Assembly: GCF_003730295.1 (NCBI RefSeq) | Contig: NZ_QTSZ01000053.1 | Coordinates: forward strand, 1 to 64,000 | Direction: 5' to 3' | Origin: Ornithinibacillus gellani | Lineage (GTDB): Bacteria; Bacillota; Bacilli; Bacillales; Amphibacillaceae | Length of the DNA stretch: 64,000 bases | Part shown: piece after piece, positions 32,656-41,082 of the stretch | Numbering within the stretch: position 1 is the stretch's first letter | How the letters are laid out: every line of letters starts with the position of its first letter | Program-made: the position numbers and the translations under genes | Notes under the pieces: model-generated | Told to the model about the DNA's origin: nothing | Databases searched by the model: none | The model's input: the letters and a program-made list of their open reading frames with translations, nothing else

Positions 32656-33490
32656 ATGGCAATCTATTTTGGGATGGTTAAGTTTCTTAATTGCCATTGC
32701 TTTTTTCTGCCTGCAAATGGGATATTTCCTTATTCATGGTCGTTATCAGGTGGAATATATAGATGACCGCTTATTTTATATTATTAATATGATAATTATC
32801 ATTTTCCTGGTTGCTGCAATTTTATTACTACTTCAGACCAAACGATTGTTTCGGTATATGGCGATTGGGATTGCAGTGGTTTTTATTGTCATTCAAGGTA
32901 TGCTGTTGGTGGAAAAGGGGAAGCAGGTTAAACAGGTAATTAGTGTTTCACCAAATTTCAAGCAGGTTTTTTCCGTGAAAACAGATGTAGAACAAGATGA
33001 GTCCATTTATTATCGGTCCTATTATGGCATTTTGGCTCGTGCAAAAGAAGTATTATCTAAGCCGATTGTCAGTGTACATGACATCACATGGCTGGAAAAT
33101 GATATTGCTGTGCTTACATATGAGTCAAATCATCAAAAGCTCGAGCAATTTATTGGTACGTATGGGGATCGCGGCGGTGGTTATTCCTATTATCAGGTCG
33201 GAGCGGAAAATGGTGCATGGGAAGGGGAACAAGCGAGTGTTCATAGTGATCCAGAAGGTATTCAAGTTACTTCAAATGGTCACACAGAACTGTTTGCCTG
33301 GGAAACGGTACAGCAATTTGGTACATTGGCAATTGTTCTGAAGCGTGATGAAGAAGCTGTTTGGACCATTGCGTTGGCAAAGGATTTTATTGCAGATTCC
33401 AATGCGCCAATTATGCCTAGTTACCGAATTTTATTATATCCAGCCGTTTTGGAAAATCAGAAGCCAATCCTTTTAAAGCCTGCTTTATGA
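32639..33490 (+). CDS. Membrane protein of unknown function
   Basis: This 283-residue protein has three membrane helices in the first 90 residues and then an outer domain of about 190 residues without recognisable motifs (SVHDITWLENDIAVLTYES; GAWEGEQASVHSDPEGI). It is coupled to the beta-propeller gene by a 17-base overlap, which suggests a joint role at the cell surface. I do not recognise the family. Confidence 0.6.
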   Translation: MIQTPKWQSILGWLSFLIAIAFFCLQMGYFLIHGRYQVEYIDDRLFYIINMIIIIFLVAAILLLLQTKRLFRYMAIGIAVVFIVIQGMLLVEKGKQVKQVISVSPNFKQVFSVKTDVEQDESIYYRSYYGILARAKEVLSKPIVSVHDITWLENDIAVLTYESNHQKLEQFIGTYGDRGGGYSYYQVGAENGAWEGEQASVHSDPEGIQVTSNGHTELFAWETVQQFGTLAIVLKRDEEAVWTIALAKDFIADSNAPIMPSYRILLYPAVLENQKPILLKPAL

Positions 33491-33537
33491 TATGTGGCTA
33501 CTGACTGGAATCATGTTGTGATGGAGAAAGGTGAATC

Positions 33538-33999
33538 ATGATGGGATATGTACAGGAATTACGAAAATTGGTCGGAAAACGTCCAATAATATTAGTTGGT
33601 TCGGCGGTTATCCTATTGGATCAAGAGGACCGTATTTTACTACAGCAGCGCAGACACCCAAAAGGAAAATGGGGACTGCCCGGTGGGTTGATGGAGCTAG
33701 GTGAATCAACGGAGGAAGTCGCAAAACGGGAGGTATTAGAGGAAACTGGTTTGCACATAGATAATCTGCACTTGTTAAATGTATATTCTGGTTCTGATCA
33801 ATTTACTATTGCTGAAAATGGGGATCAATTTTATGTCGTCACAACAGTTTATTATACTGTAGATTATGCTGGACAAATCGTTGCTGACCCTGAGGAATCA
33901 CTTCAGCTGGAATACTTCCGTCCAAATGAACTGCCAGATTATATGGTTGGTTCGCATCGAATGATGATCAATGAATATCTTCATAGGTTTAATACATAG
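33538..33999 (+). CDS. Nudix hydrolase
   Basis: This 153-residue protein has a perfect Nudix box: GLMELGESTEEVAKREVLEE followed by TGL, preceded by KGKWGLPG. GKRPIILVGSAVILLD is the usual lead strand. Relatives include ADP-ribose and nucleotide pyrophosphatases. The start is ATG 33538 or 33541, after AAAGGTG. It is the only Nudix protein here with a wholly canonical box. Confidence 0.9.
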   Translation: MMGYVQELRKLVGKRPIILVGSAVILLDQEDRILLQQRRHPKGKWGLPGGLMELGESTEEVAKREVLEETGLHIDNLHLLNVYSGSDQFTIAENGDQFYVVTTVYYTVDYAGQIVADPEESLQLEYFRPNELPDYMVGSHRMMINEYLHRFNT

Positions 34000-34105
34000 G
34001 CGGGGCAATCAGTAGTATGCTCCGTCTATTTCTGTTTGAATTTTCTCTAAACTATATTATAGTAGATGAATAGAATTAAAATTAATTAAGGAAAGGAAAG
34101 ATCCC

Positions 34106-35053
34106 ATGATACATCCTCATTATCAACCAAATCCTCCTCAAGAATTACAGATCTTCAAACACCTCGCATCCCGCACGAATCTATCAATAGAAGAAAAATT
34201 AAATTTTGAAAAACTGTGTAAAGGGTATGAAGGGGAAGTGGAATTTTACCAAGTGCTACAAAAGAATCCGATGAAGAATTGGATTGACCTGCATTCCCTT
34301 CGATTTTTTGACGGGACTACAGAATTTCAACTGGATCATTTAATCATTTGTCCAACCAAAGTTTATTTGATTGAAATGAAAAATTATGAAGGTGATTATT
34401 TTATACAAAATGGAAATTGGTATACAGCTGCACGAAAAAAAGAGATTCGAAATCCTTTACATCAATTAAAGCGCTCCGAAATCATGCTTCGACATCAACT
34501 TCAGGAACTTGGTTACAACCACCCCATAGAATCATTTGTTATATTCATTAATCCAGCATTCACCTTATATCAAGCACCGATGGACCTGCCAATCATCCTG
34601 CCAACTCAGATAAAGCGATTTGTTAATCAATTAAATCGTTCTGGCACATCCAGCACCATCACAGAACATCAAAAAAGATTGACCAACCTACTGATTGCCC
34701 GTAATAGAAAACAATCGGCATATGAAAAATTGCCACAGTATCATTTTGAGCAAATGAAAAAAGGGATCATATGCCATCTATGCACTAATTTTTTATCTAT
34801 TCACGGAAGGAAAAAGCTAATTTGTGAATCATGTGGTTACATGGAAAATTTTTATACTGGAGTATTGCGCAGCATTCTTGAATTCCAATGTTTATTCCCT
34901 AATAAAAAAATCACAGTAAACACTATCCATGAATGGTGCGAGTTATTTCAAACAAAATCATTTATTAGAAGGATGTTGAAGAAATATTTGATTTCTGTTG
35001 GTACGAGTAGAAAATCCACCTATTATATATTTGAAGGGGAACGAGAAAAATAA
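34106..35053 (+). CDS. NERD-domain (nuclease-related) protein
   Basis: This 315-residue protein has a NERD domain at about 38-155: GYEGEVEFYQVL, FQLDHLIICPTKVYLIEMKNYEG (D and E-x-K, as in Holliday junction resolvase-like nucleases) and GNWYTAA. A zinc-ribbon-like CHLCTN...CESCG follows at about residues 225-245, then a helical C-terminus. The family is presumed to bind or cut DNA. AAGGAAAGG precedes the ATG. The tandem array begins shortly after its stop. Confidence 0.82.
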   Translation: MIHPHYQPNPPQELQIFKHLASRTNLSIEEKLNFEKLCKGYEGEVEFYQVLQKNPMKNWIDLHSLRFFDGTTEFQLDHLIICPTKVYLIEMKNYEGDYFIQNGNWYTAARKKEIRNPLHQLKRSEIMLRHQLQELGYNHPIESFVIFINPAFTLYQAPMDLPIILPTQIKRFVNQLNRSGTSSTITEHQKRLTNLLIARNRKQSAYEKLPQYHFEQMKKGIICHLCTNFLSIHGRKKLICESCGYMENFYTGVLRSILEFQCLFPNKKITVNTIHEWCELFQTKSFIRRMLKKYLISVGTSRKSTYYIFEGEREK

Positions 35054-35130
35054 TCTATAGGAAATCACATACCTTTGAAACCTGATTACAGTTTTTAACT
35101 AGATTACGTGAAATTTTGCAGACGGTCCAT

Positions 35131-35685
35131 TTAAGTTACGCGAAATTGTGTTTTCTCCAAATAGGAGTAAGTTAAACCGTATTTAAGTTACGCGAAATTG
35201 TGTTTTCTCCAAATAGGAGTAAGTTAAACCGTATTTAAGTTACGCGAAATTGTGTTTTCTCCAAATAGGAGTAAGTTAAACCGTATTTAAGTTACGCGAA
35301 ATTGTGTTTTCTCCAAATAGGAGTAAGTTAAACCGTATTTAAGTTACGCGAAATTGTGTTTTCTCCAAATAGGAGTAAGTTAAACCGTATTTAAGTTACG
35401 CGAAATCCTGTTTTTTCCAAATAGGAGTAAGATAAACTGCATTTAAGTTACGCGAAATCCTGTTTTCTCCAAATAGGAGTAAGATAAACTGCATTTAAGT
35501 TACGCGAATAGGAGTAAGATAAACTGCATTTAAGTTACGCGAAATCCTGTTTTTTCCAAATAGGAGTAAGTTAAACGGCAATTAAGTTACGCGAAATCCT
35601 GTTTTTTCCAAATAGGAGTAAGATAAACCGTATTTAAGTTATGCGAAATCCTGAATGTTCCAAAATAGACTAAGTTAAAGCACGT
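35131..35685 (+). repeat. 52-bp tandem array 2 (11 units)
   Basis: Units begin at 35131, 35183, 35235, 35287, 35339, 35391, 35443, 35495, 35530, 35582 and 35634. The first five are identical (TTAAGTTACGCGAAATTGTG, TTTTCTCCAAATAGGAGTAA, GTTAAACCGTAT). The next carry CGAAATCCTG; the unit at 35495 has lost 17 bases, and the last is degenerate. GTAAGTTAAAC and TTTAAGTTAC form a palindrome across each unit junction. Confidence 0.95.
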
Positions 35686-35794
35686 GACATCAAGTTCCCA
35701 CCAAAATGGTCGAATTCACATGACCATAAAAAGAGGATATGTGAATTCTATGTAGAATATTTGTAGGTAGAATGTAGAGGGGAGCTGAGTGAGG

Positions 35795-36244
35795 ATGAAT
35801 AGATTAAATATAATCACGTTGGGAACGAGGGATATAGTTAGGGCGCATCGATTCTACCAGGAGATTGGTTTTGAAACGTCAATCCGTGGTTCGGAACAGA
35901 ATCCAGCCATTATTTTCTTTAAAAATGAAGGGAGTAAAATTGCTTTATTTCCAATTGAAGAATTGGCGAAGGATATAAACTCTAGTAATCCACCCGCTAT
36001 CGCGAGTGCCGGATTCTCTGGTATCACACTCGCGTTTAATGCGAAATCAAAGGAAGAGGTGGATGAAGTATTAGAAAAAGCAGTCCAAGCCGGTGCTGAA
36101 ATAATAAAACAACCGAAGCAAACAAGTTGGGGTGGTTACGGTGGATATTTTAAAGATTTGGATGGCTATTGCTGGGAGGTTGCTTACGGGGAAGACTGGC
36201 AATTTGATGAGACTAATATGCTCATTATTGAGGATCCGAAATGA
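35795..36244 (+). CDS. VOC-family (glyoxalase-like) protein
   Basis: This protein of about 149 residues has a two-module beta-alpha-beta fold: IITLGTRDIVRAHRFYQEIGF, FFKNEGSKIALFPIEEL, then GITLAFNAKSKEEVDEVLEKA and WGGYGGYFKDLDGYCWEVAY with the C-terminal metal-type Asp/Glu. Substrates of such proteins are diverse. GTG 35789 is an alternative start; AGGGGAGC lies before both. The S66 peptidase gene follows. Confidence 0.78.
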   Translation: MNRLNIITLGTRDIVRAHRFYQEIGFETSIRGSEQNPAIIFFKNEGSKIALFPIEELAKDINSSNPPAIASAGFSGITLAFNAKSKEEVDEVLEKAVQAGAEIIKQPKQTSWGGYGGYFKDLDGYCWEVAYGEDWQFDETNMLIIEDPK

Positions 36245-36295
36245 AATAGAATACCGAATCGCACACTGAATAAGTACATCAAAGGGGATGATGAT

Positions 36296-37330
36296 TTGCT
36301 GAAGAAACCACAGCTTTTAAAACGTGGCGATATGGTTGCGACGATTAGTCCATCTTGGGGTGGCGCAGGAGAGCCAGAACTGAACTGGAGATATGAACAG
36401 GGCGTTCAGCGGCTGGAAGAGGAGTTTGGCTTGAAAGTAATTTCAATGCCGAACAGTCTAAAAGGGGCAGATTATTTATATCATCATCCGGAAGCACGGG
36501 CGGAGGACTTGATGACTGCATTTCGTGATGAAAGGATAAAAGCAATCATAGCAAATATCGGTGGCGATGATAGCATTCGACTGCTACCTTATATTGATTT
36601 TGATGTAATTCGACATAATCCAAAAATATTGCTGGGTTATTCTGATGTGACGATATCCCATTTGTTTTGCTTAAAGGCTGGTATCACTTCCTTCTATGGA
36701 CCTGCGATATTAACGGATTTTGCAGAGAATGTAGAGATGGATCCATATACAATTGACATGCTTGAGAGAGCTATGTTTTCTGCCAAGCCAATTGGTGTCA
36801 TACAACCGGCAACGCATTGGACAAGTGAACGATTGGAATGGATAGAGGAAAATAAACATACTCGCCGTACGTTAAAGAAAAATCAAGGCTATGAATTGTT
36901 GCAGGGAACGGGGACAGTGCAAGGACGCCTAATTGGTGGCTGTATTGAAGTGCTGGAGTTTGCCAAAGGTACCCAACTTTGGCCTGAAAAACATCATTGG
37001 AAGGATAGTATTCTTTTCTTTGAAACCTCCGAGGAAAAGCCGGCACCTGCACAAATTAAATATTGGCTTCGAAATTATGCTGCACAAGGAATTCTTCAAC
37101 AGGCTAATGGAATGATATTTGGTAAACCGCAGGATGAAACACATTATGAAGCATATAAAGAAGCCATACTTACCGTAATGAAAGAATACGACTTGGAAAA
37201 CCTGCCAATCTTGTATAATCTAAATTTTGGTCATACAGAACCAAAGTTTGTATTGCCCTATGGAGTAAAAGCGGAAGTAAACTGCCAACAGAAGACATTT
37301 ACTATCTTAGAGGCAGCAGTAGTAGAATGA
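36296..37330 (+). CDS. S66 family LD-carboxypeptidase-like protein (MccF type)
   Basis: This 344-residue protein has AIIANIGGDDSIRLLPYIDF and ILLGYSDVTISHLFCLKAGI, where S115 in GYSDVT is the nucleophile region of S66 enzymes. The C-terminal part, ILFFETSEEKPAPAQIKYWL and LYNLNFGHTEPKFVLPYG, supplies the Glu/His pair. S66 enzymes trim murein peptides or degrade microcin C-type peptides. The start is TTG 36296 after AAAGGGGAT. It is convergent with a VOC gene. Confidence 0.88.
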   Translation: MLKKPQLLKRGDMVATISPSWGGAGEPELNWRYEQGVQRLEEEFGLKVISMPNSLKGADYLYHHPEARAEDLMTAFRDERIKAIIANIGGDDSIRLLPYIDFDVIRHNPKILLGYSDVTISHLFCLKAGITSFYGPAILTDFAENVEMDPYTIDMLERAMFSAKPIGVIQPATHWTSERLEWIEENKHTRRTLKKNQGYELLQGTGTVQGRLIGGCIEVLEFAKGTQLWPEKHHWKDSILFFETSEEKPAPAQIKYWLRNYAAQGILQQANGMIFGKPQDETHYEAYKEAILTVMKEYDLENLPILYNLNFGHTEPKFVLPYGVKAEVNCQQKTFTILEAAVVE

Positions 37331-37427
37331 GCATATGAGGAGAGAGGGTGTCCGGTACAGCGCCCCAAAAGTTAGTACAATAACGCTAACTTCTGGGGGA
37401 GCATTGCCATGACACCCTTTTTCATAT
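37331..37427. terminator. Nested palindrome between convergent genes (terminator, possible IS-end remnant)
   Basis: Three nested inverted repeats occur: CATATGA/TCATATG (outermost), AGGGTGTC/GACACCCT, and GCCCCAAAAGTTAG/CTAACTTCTGGGG (inner). With the T-run it will end transcripts from both sides. The inner arms resemble the terminal repeats of IS3-family elements. Confidence 0.7.
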
Positions 37428-37446
37428 GAAAAGATAAAAAACTGCT

Positions 37447-37848
37447 TTAATGGGAAGGGGCAACTAATTCTACTTTGATACGGTCTGGATCTTCAAAATA
37501 AACTGCATAATGGCTGTTCCCTCCCGCATATGGATGCCTGTCTGGATATAGGAGGGGGATATTTTTGTCTTTCAGTATTTTTGTAAATTGATCTACTTGC
37601 TCTTTGGAAGTTGCGTGGAATGCCAAATGATTTAAACCTACACGACAGCGATGATACGGAATATCTAAAAAATTCTCCTTTGTTTGGACCAATACCAAAT
37701 AAGTTTCATTGATTTTCCAACTTCGGCCCTCCTTCCAGGTCTGATAGGGCTCATAGCCGAGTGCTTCCAAAAACCAACCCCAAAAATGAACGGATTTATC
37801 CAAATCTGATACGTATAATTCGATATGATGAATCATTCCCACTTTCAT
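37447..37848 (-). CDS. VOC-family (glyoxalase/fosfomycin-resistance-like) protein
   Basis: This protein of about 133 residues starts MIHHIELYVSDLDKSVHFWG (His metal ligand) and ends YAVYFEDPDRIKVELV with the C-terminal Glu ligand, plus NHLAFHATSKEQVDQF in the middle. The fold is clear, but the substrate is not. I start at ATG 37848, with AGGAAG upstream; the frame continues to 37866. Confidence 0.8.
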   Translation of the reverse strand: MKVGMIHHIELYVSDLDKSVHFWGWFLEALGYEPYQTWKEGRSWKINETYLVLVQTKENFLDIPYHRCRVGLNHLAFHATSKEQVDQFTKILKDKNIPLLYPDRHPYAGGNSHYAVYFEDPDRIKVELVAPSH

Positions 37849-38113
37849 TTGCTTCTTCCTTTCCATATGATCATAGCTGTCTATTCATTCTTCCGTATTT
37901 TATCATAGAAAAGCCAATGTGCTAAAAAACAGTCATACATTTAGTGTGGATTGTTTAAATTGTTTAGTCATAATACTATTACATATCAATCAACTTAGGG
38001 CTTCTTACTCATTTTGAGGAAGGTTAACAAGTGTCGACATGATACGACAAAAAAATCGATCCTGCTTGATTATACTTGGTTTGAGCTTACAAATGAATAT
38101 TTTGAAGGGAGAG

Positions 38114-39607
38114 ATGGAATTGAAGAAAAGAATACCAGCAATATTATATGTGTTTACACTTATTTTTGCTGTATTAGCTTTACAACCGCAAGCTATTGAA
38201 GCAGAGGTTTGGAGGCTGCAACCGGACAACCCTGAGAATGTGGAGATGCTCCAGCAACCGCTCAAGGATTTGGATCGTGAAATAGAGGCTGCCATTTCTG
38301 AACAAGTTATGCCTGGGGCTGTTGTGTTGATTGCCCGCGACGGAAAAGTGGTTAAACATGATGCCTACGGTTATGCCGCTCGTTATGTAGATGCAGATTT
38401 TACTGAAATGGATGAGCCAATTGAAATGCAGGTGGATACGATTTTTGATATGGCATCTATATCCAAGCTGTTTACCGCAGTTGCTATTATGCAACTTTGG
38501 GATCAAAGGATGTTTGATCTAGAAGATGCAGTATCTGATTATTTACCGGAATATCATACCCTGGAAAAAGAAAACATTACGATTAGACAATTATTGACTC
38601 ACACATCTGGTGAAAAACCAAGTCCCTCGAAACCATTATATGAAATAGATGGAACACGAACGGAGCGGCTTGATTTCGTAATGGCTGAACCGCTTTTAAA
38701 TGAGCCTGGGGAGGAGTATGTATATAGTGATATTAATTATATGACATTAGGGGTCTTGATTGAGCGAATAACAGGAAAACGTCAAGATGAATATGTAGAG
38801 GAGAATATTATCAATCCGCTTGGCATGACAGATACAATGTATAATCCAACGATGGACTTAAAACCAAGGATTGCAGCAAACGAGGAGCAACCATGGACAG
38901 GACGTGGCTTGGTTTGGGGAAGTGTACATGATGAAAAAGCATGGGCACTTGATGGGGTTGCAGGGCATGCGGGCATTTTTAGTTCAGCAGCTGATTTGGC
39001 TATCTTTTTGCAAATGCTATTACGAGAAGGAAGTTATCGAGAAATTGAAATTCTATCAAAGGAAGCATTTCACCTAATGAATATCAATTGGAATACATCA
39101 TACCCTGGTCAGGATCATGGTTTGGGTTGGGATTTAAACCAGGATTGGTATATGGATATATTAGCGGAGGAAAATACGTTTGGGCACACGGGATATACTG
39201 GAACATCTGTCGTAGCTAGTCCAAATCTGGATACGATGGCTATTTTACTTACAAATCGCGTGCATCCAACACGAGAGACCGTTTCTACCAATCCGATTCG
39301 CAAAAAAACTTCTTTGTTAACAGCAAGCGCCATATATGCATGGGATGCCAAGCATATGCAAATGCTCATTGAGAGCCTCAATAGCAAAAATGCCTTCAAG
39401 GATGAAACAGTTACAAGGAGCTTGATGCTTCATTTAATCGCGATTGAGCATTATGAAAATAGCGGACAAGCGGATAAAGTTCGCAAACATTTAAATGGTT
39501 TTAATAGCTTAATAGCATATTATATGGAAAATGATGCTATATCTGAAGAAGTATATGATACCTTATTGCGGATGAGCAATTATTTAATTGACAAATGGCA
39601 CTCGTAA
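38114..39607 (+). CDS. Secreted beta-lactamase-fold serine hydrolase with C-terminal helical domain
   Basis: This protein of about 497 residues has a signal peptide (IPAILYVFTLIFAVLALQPQAIEA) and the class C beta-lactamase/esterase fold. SxxK is MASISKLF, Tyr is in YVYSDINY, and the third motif is FGHTGYTGT. The last 90 residues (MLIESLNSKNAFKDETVTRS and onward) form a helical repeat-like domain outside the catalytic core, like a FIVAR/FIMAH-type attachment module. ATG 38114 and TTG 38120 both fit GGGAGAG. The role may be in cell wall turnover; that is inference. Confidence 0.8.
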   Translation: MELKKRIPAILYVFTLIFAVLALQPQAIEAEVWRLQPDNPENVEMLQQPLKDLDREIEAAISEQVMPGAVVLIARDGKVVKHDAYGYAARYVDADFTEMDEPIEMQVDTIFDMASISKLFTAVAIMQLWDQRMFDLEDAVSDYLPEYHTLEKENITIRQLLTHTSGEKPSPSKPLYEIDGTRTERLDFVMAEPLLNEPGEEYVYSDINYMTLGVLIERITGKRQDEYVEENIINPLGMTDTMYNPTMDLKPRIAANEEQPWTGRGLVWGSVHDEKAWALDGVAGHAGIFSSAADLAIFLQMLLREGSYREIEILSKEAFHLMNINWNTSYPGQDHGLGWDLNQDWYMDILAEENTFGHTGYTGTSVVASPNLDTMAILLTNRVHPTRETVSTNPIRKKTSLLTASAIYAWDAKHMQMLIESLNSKNAFKDETVTRSLMLHLIAIEHYENSGQADKVRKHLNGFNSLIAYYMENDAISEEVYDTLLRMSNYLIDKWHS

Positions 39608-39634
39608 AAAGCGATAAAATGATTAGGAAATATA

Positions 39635-39721
39635 ATGCATTGTGGTAATCAAGTAACATGTCTTGTTCCAGCTGATGTGGATGGAGTGATTCTTTGTCCA
39701 ATTCACAAAGCTATCCTGTAA
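39635..39721 (+). CDS. Possible 28-residue Cys-rich small protein
   Basis: The frame reads MHCGNQVTCLVPADVDGVIL and ends CPIHKAIL, with cysteines at 3, 9 and 21 and a C-x2-H. That spacing could hold zinc. TAGGAAA lies 6-9 bases before the ATG. I do not recognise it, and it is short enough to be chance. Confidence 0.3.
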   Translation: MHCGNQVTCLVPADVDGVILCPIHKAIL

Positions 39722-39833
39722 AAAAATGAGGTTGCTTTACGGTTAGAACCTGCACATGGTAACATGAAGAGTAGATAGAATGGACGTATTTTTTTGCATG
39801 TCACTACTGTGAACGAAAGGGATGGAGAAACAA

Positions 39834-40004
39834 ATGGAAATATATTTGCTGTTTACCGTTGGTGGTATCGTTATATTGCTCACCATGCTAATGATCTTTC
39901 GCAGTTTAGCTCATTGGATAAATGAACCTCATACGAAGCAGGATGAAAAAATTCAAGCGCTGGAGCAAAAGGTTGCCCGTCTTGAAGAACAGCTCGATAA
40001 ATAG
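39834..40004 (+). CDS. Small membrane protein with a coiled-coil tail
   Basis: This protein of about 56 residues has one membrane helix (LLFTVGGIVILLTMLMIF) and a heptad-rich tail (KIQALEQKVARLEEQL). It resembles small YvlB/phage-shock-type accessory membrane proteins in layout only. ATG 39834 is preferred to 39822, because AAAGGG touches the latter. Confidence 0.6.
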   Translation: MEIYLLFTVGGIVILLTMLMIFRSLAHWINEPHTKQDEKIQALEQKVARLEEQLDK

Positions 40005-40199
40005 TAGGAAGCTTGTGCTTTTTTGTACAGGACCCCTTTATGTTAAAATAAGTTTGAATATTTAAAAATGGTAAAAAATCTTGCGAGGTGAATAACTGAT
40101 GAACATGTTAATCTGAAACGTATGAAAGTGTTGGATGCATTTGTAATTCTTTCTCCGATTTAACAAGAAGGTAAACATAATCAAGGAGGAAGATTATAG

Positions 40200-40490
40200 A
40201 TGGATTATATCAATGCGTCACAAATATTACCAAAAGAGTTGGTACAGCTCATTCAAACGTATGTGGATGGCAAGCCATTGTATATACCTAGGAAGCAGGA
40301 AGGAAGAAAAGCTTGGGGTGAAAGCAATGGTACAAGAGAATGGCTGCAATGGAGAAATAAACAAATTTATGAAGGATATCTCCGTGGGAACCCAACCGCT
40401 GATCTAGCCAGGAATTTTTTTCTGTCGGAAAAAAGCATCCAACGCATTATCAGACAAGAAAAAAGCTGTCCGTATGTAAAGAAAATGTAG
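40200..40490 (+). CDS. CD3324-family putative DNA-binding protein (Mor-activator-like)
   Basis: This 96-residue protein starts MDYINASQILPKELVQLIQT followed by YVDGKPLYIPRK, the conserved opening of CD3324-type proteins. It has a C-terminal helix-turn-helix-like stretch (ADLARNFFLSEKSIQRIIRQ). It is related to Mor-type transcription activators. AAGGAGGA precedes the ATG. The target is unknown. Confidence 0.75.
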   Translation: MDYINASQILPKELVQLIQTYVDGKPLYIPRKQEGRKAWGESNGTREWLQWRNKQIYEGYLRGNPTADLARNFFLSEKSIQRIIRQEKSCPYVKKM

Positions 40491-40505
40491 TAAGGTAGAT
40501 CGCAT

Positions 40506-40870
40506 TTAAGTGATTCGAAATCGTGTTTTTTCTAAAAAGGAGTAAGTTAAACTGCATTTAAGTTACTCGAAATCGTTTATTTTCGAAAATGGAGTAAGTT
40601 AAATTGCATTTAAGTGATTCGAAATCATTTATTTTCTAAAATGGAGTAAGTTAAACTGCATTTAAGTGATTCGAAATCATTTATTTTCTGAAATGGAGTA
40701 AGTTAAACTGCATTTAAGTTACTCGAAATCGTTTATTTTCTGAAATAGAGTAAGTTAAACTGCATTTAAGTTACTCGAAATCATTTATTTTCTAAAATGG
40801 AGTAAGTTAAACTACATTTAAGTTACGTGACATTGCGAATTTTCTGAAGTGGAGTAAGTTAAACCCGTAT
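40506..40870 (+). repeat. 52-bp tandem array 3 (7 units)
   Basis: Units start at 40506, 40558, 40610, 40662, 40714, 40766 and 40818. Typical content is TTAAGTTACTCGAAATCGTT, TATTTTCTGAAATGGAGTAA, GTTAAACTGCAT; some units have GTGATTC in place of GTTACTC. In this array the TTACTC and GAGTAA arms within a unit match perfectly, adding a second possible stem. The array lies after the CD3324-type gene. Confidence 0.93.
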
Positions 40871-40904
40871 TTAACGATGAATAAAGTTATAAAATGGTTG
40901 ATTC

Positions 40905-40948
40905 AAACCGCTTGAAGTATGTTTACTTACTTTGGGCGGTTTTTTTGC
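40905..40948 (+). terminator. Rho-independent terminator
   Basis: AAACCGC pairs with GCGGTTT across an inner AGTATG/ACTTACTTT stretch and is followed by TTTTT. Confidence 0.75.
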
Positions 40949-41082
40949 AAGTTGTTATTCATCATAACCAGGCGCAAATTCAATTATTAATTAATTTCGT
41001 TCCCATCATTCATAGAACCGTGTGCTAGGATGAAGTAGAGGAGTAATTCAATGTTCATGAATGAAAATAGGGGTGTTAACAA

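Noticed and set aside
35131-35685. CRISPR array
   Set aside because: Units abut each other and there are no unique spacers; variable bases are shared between neighbouring units. There are no cas genes in the window.
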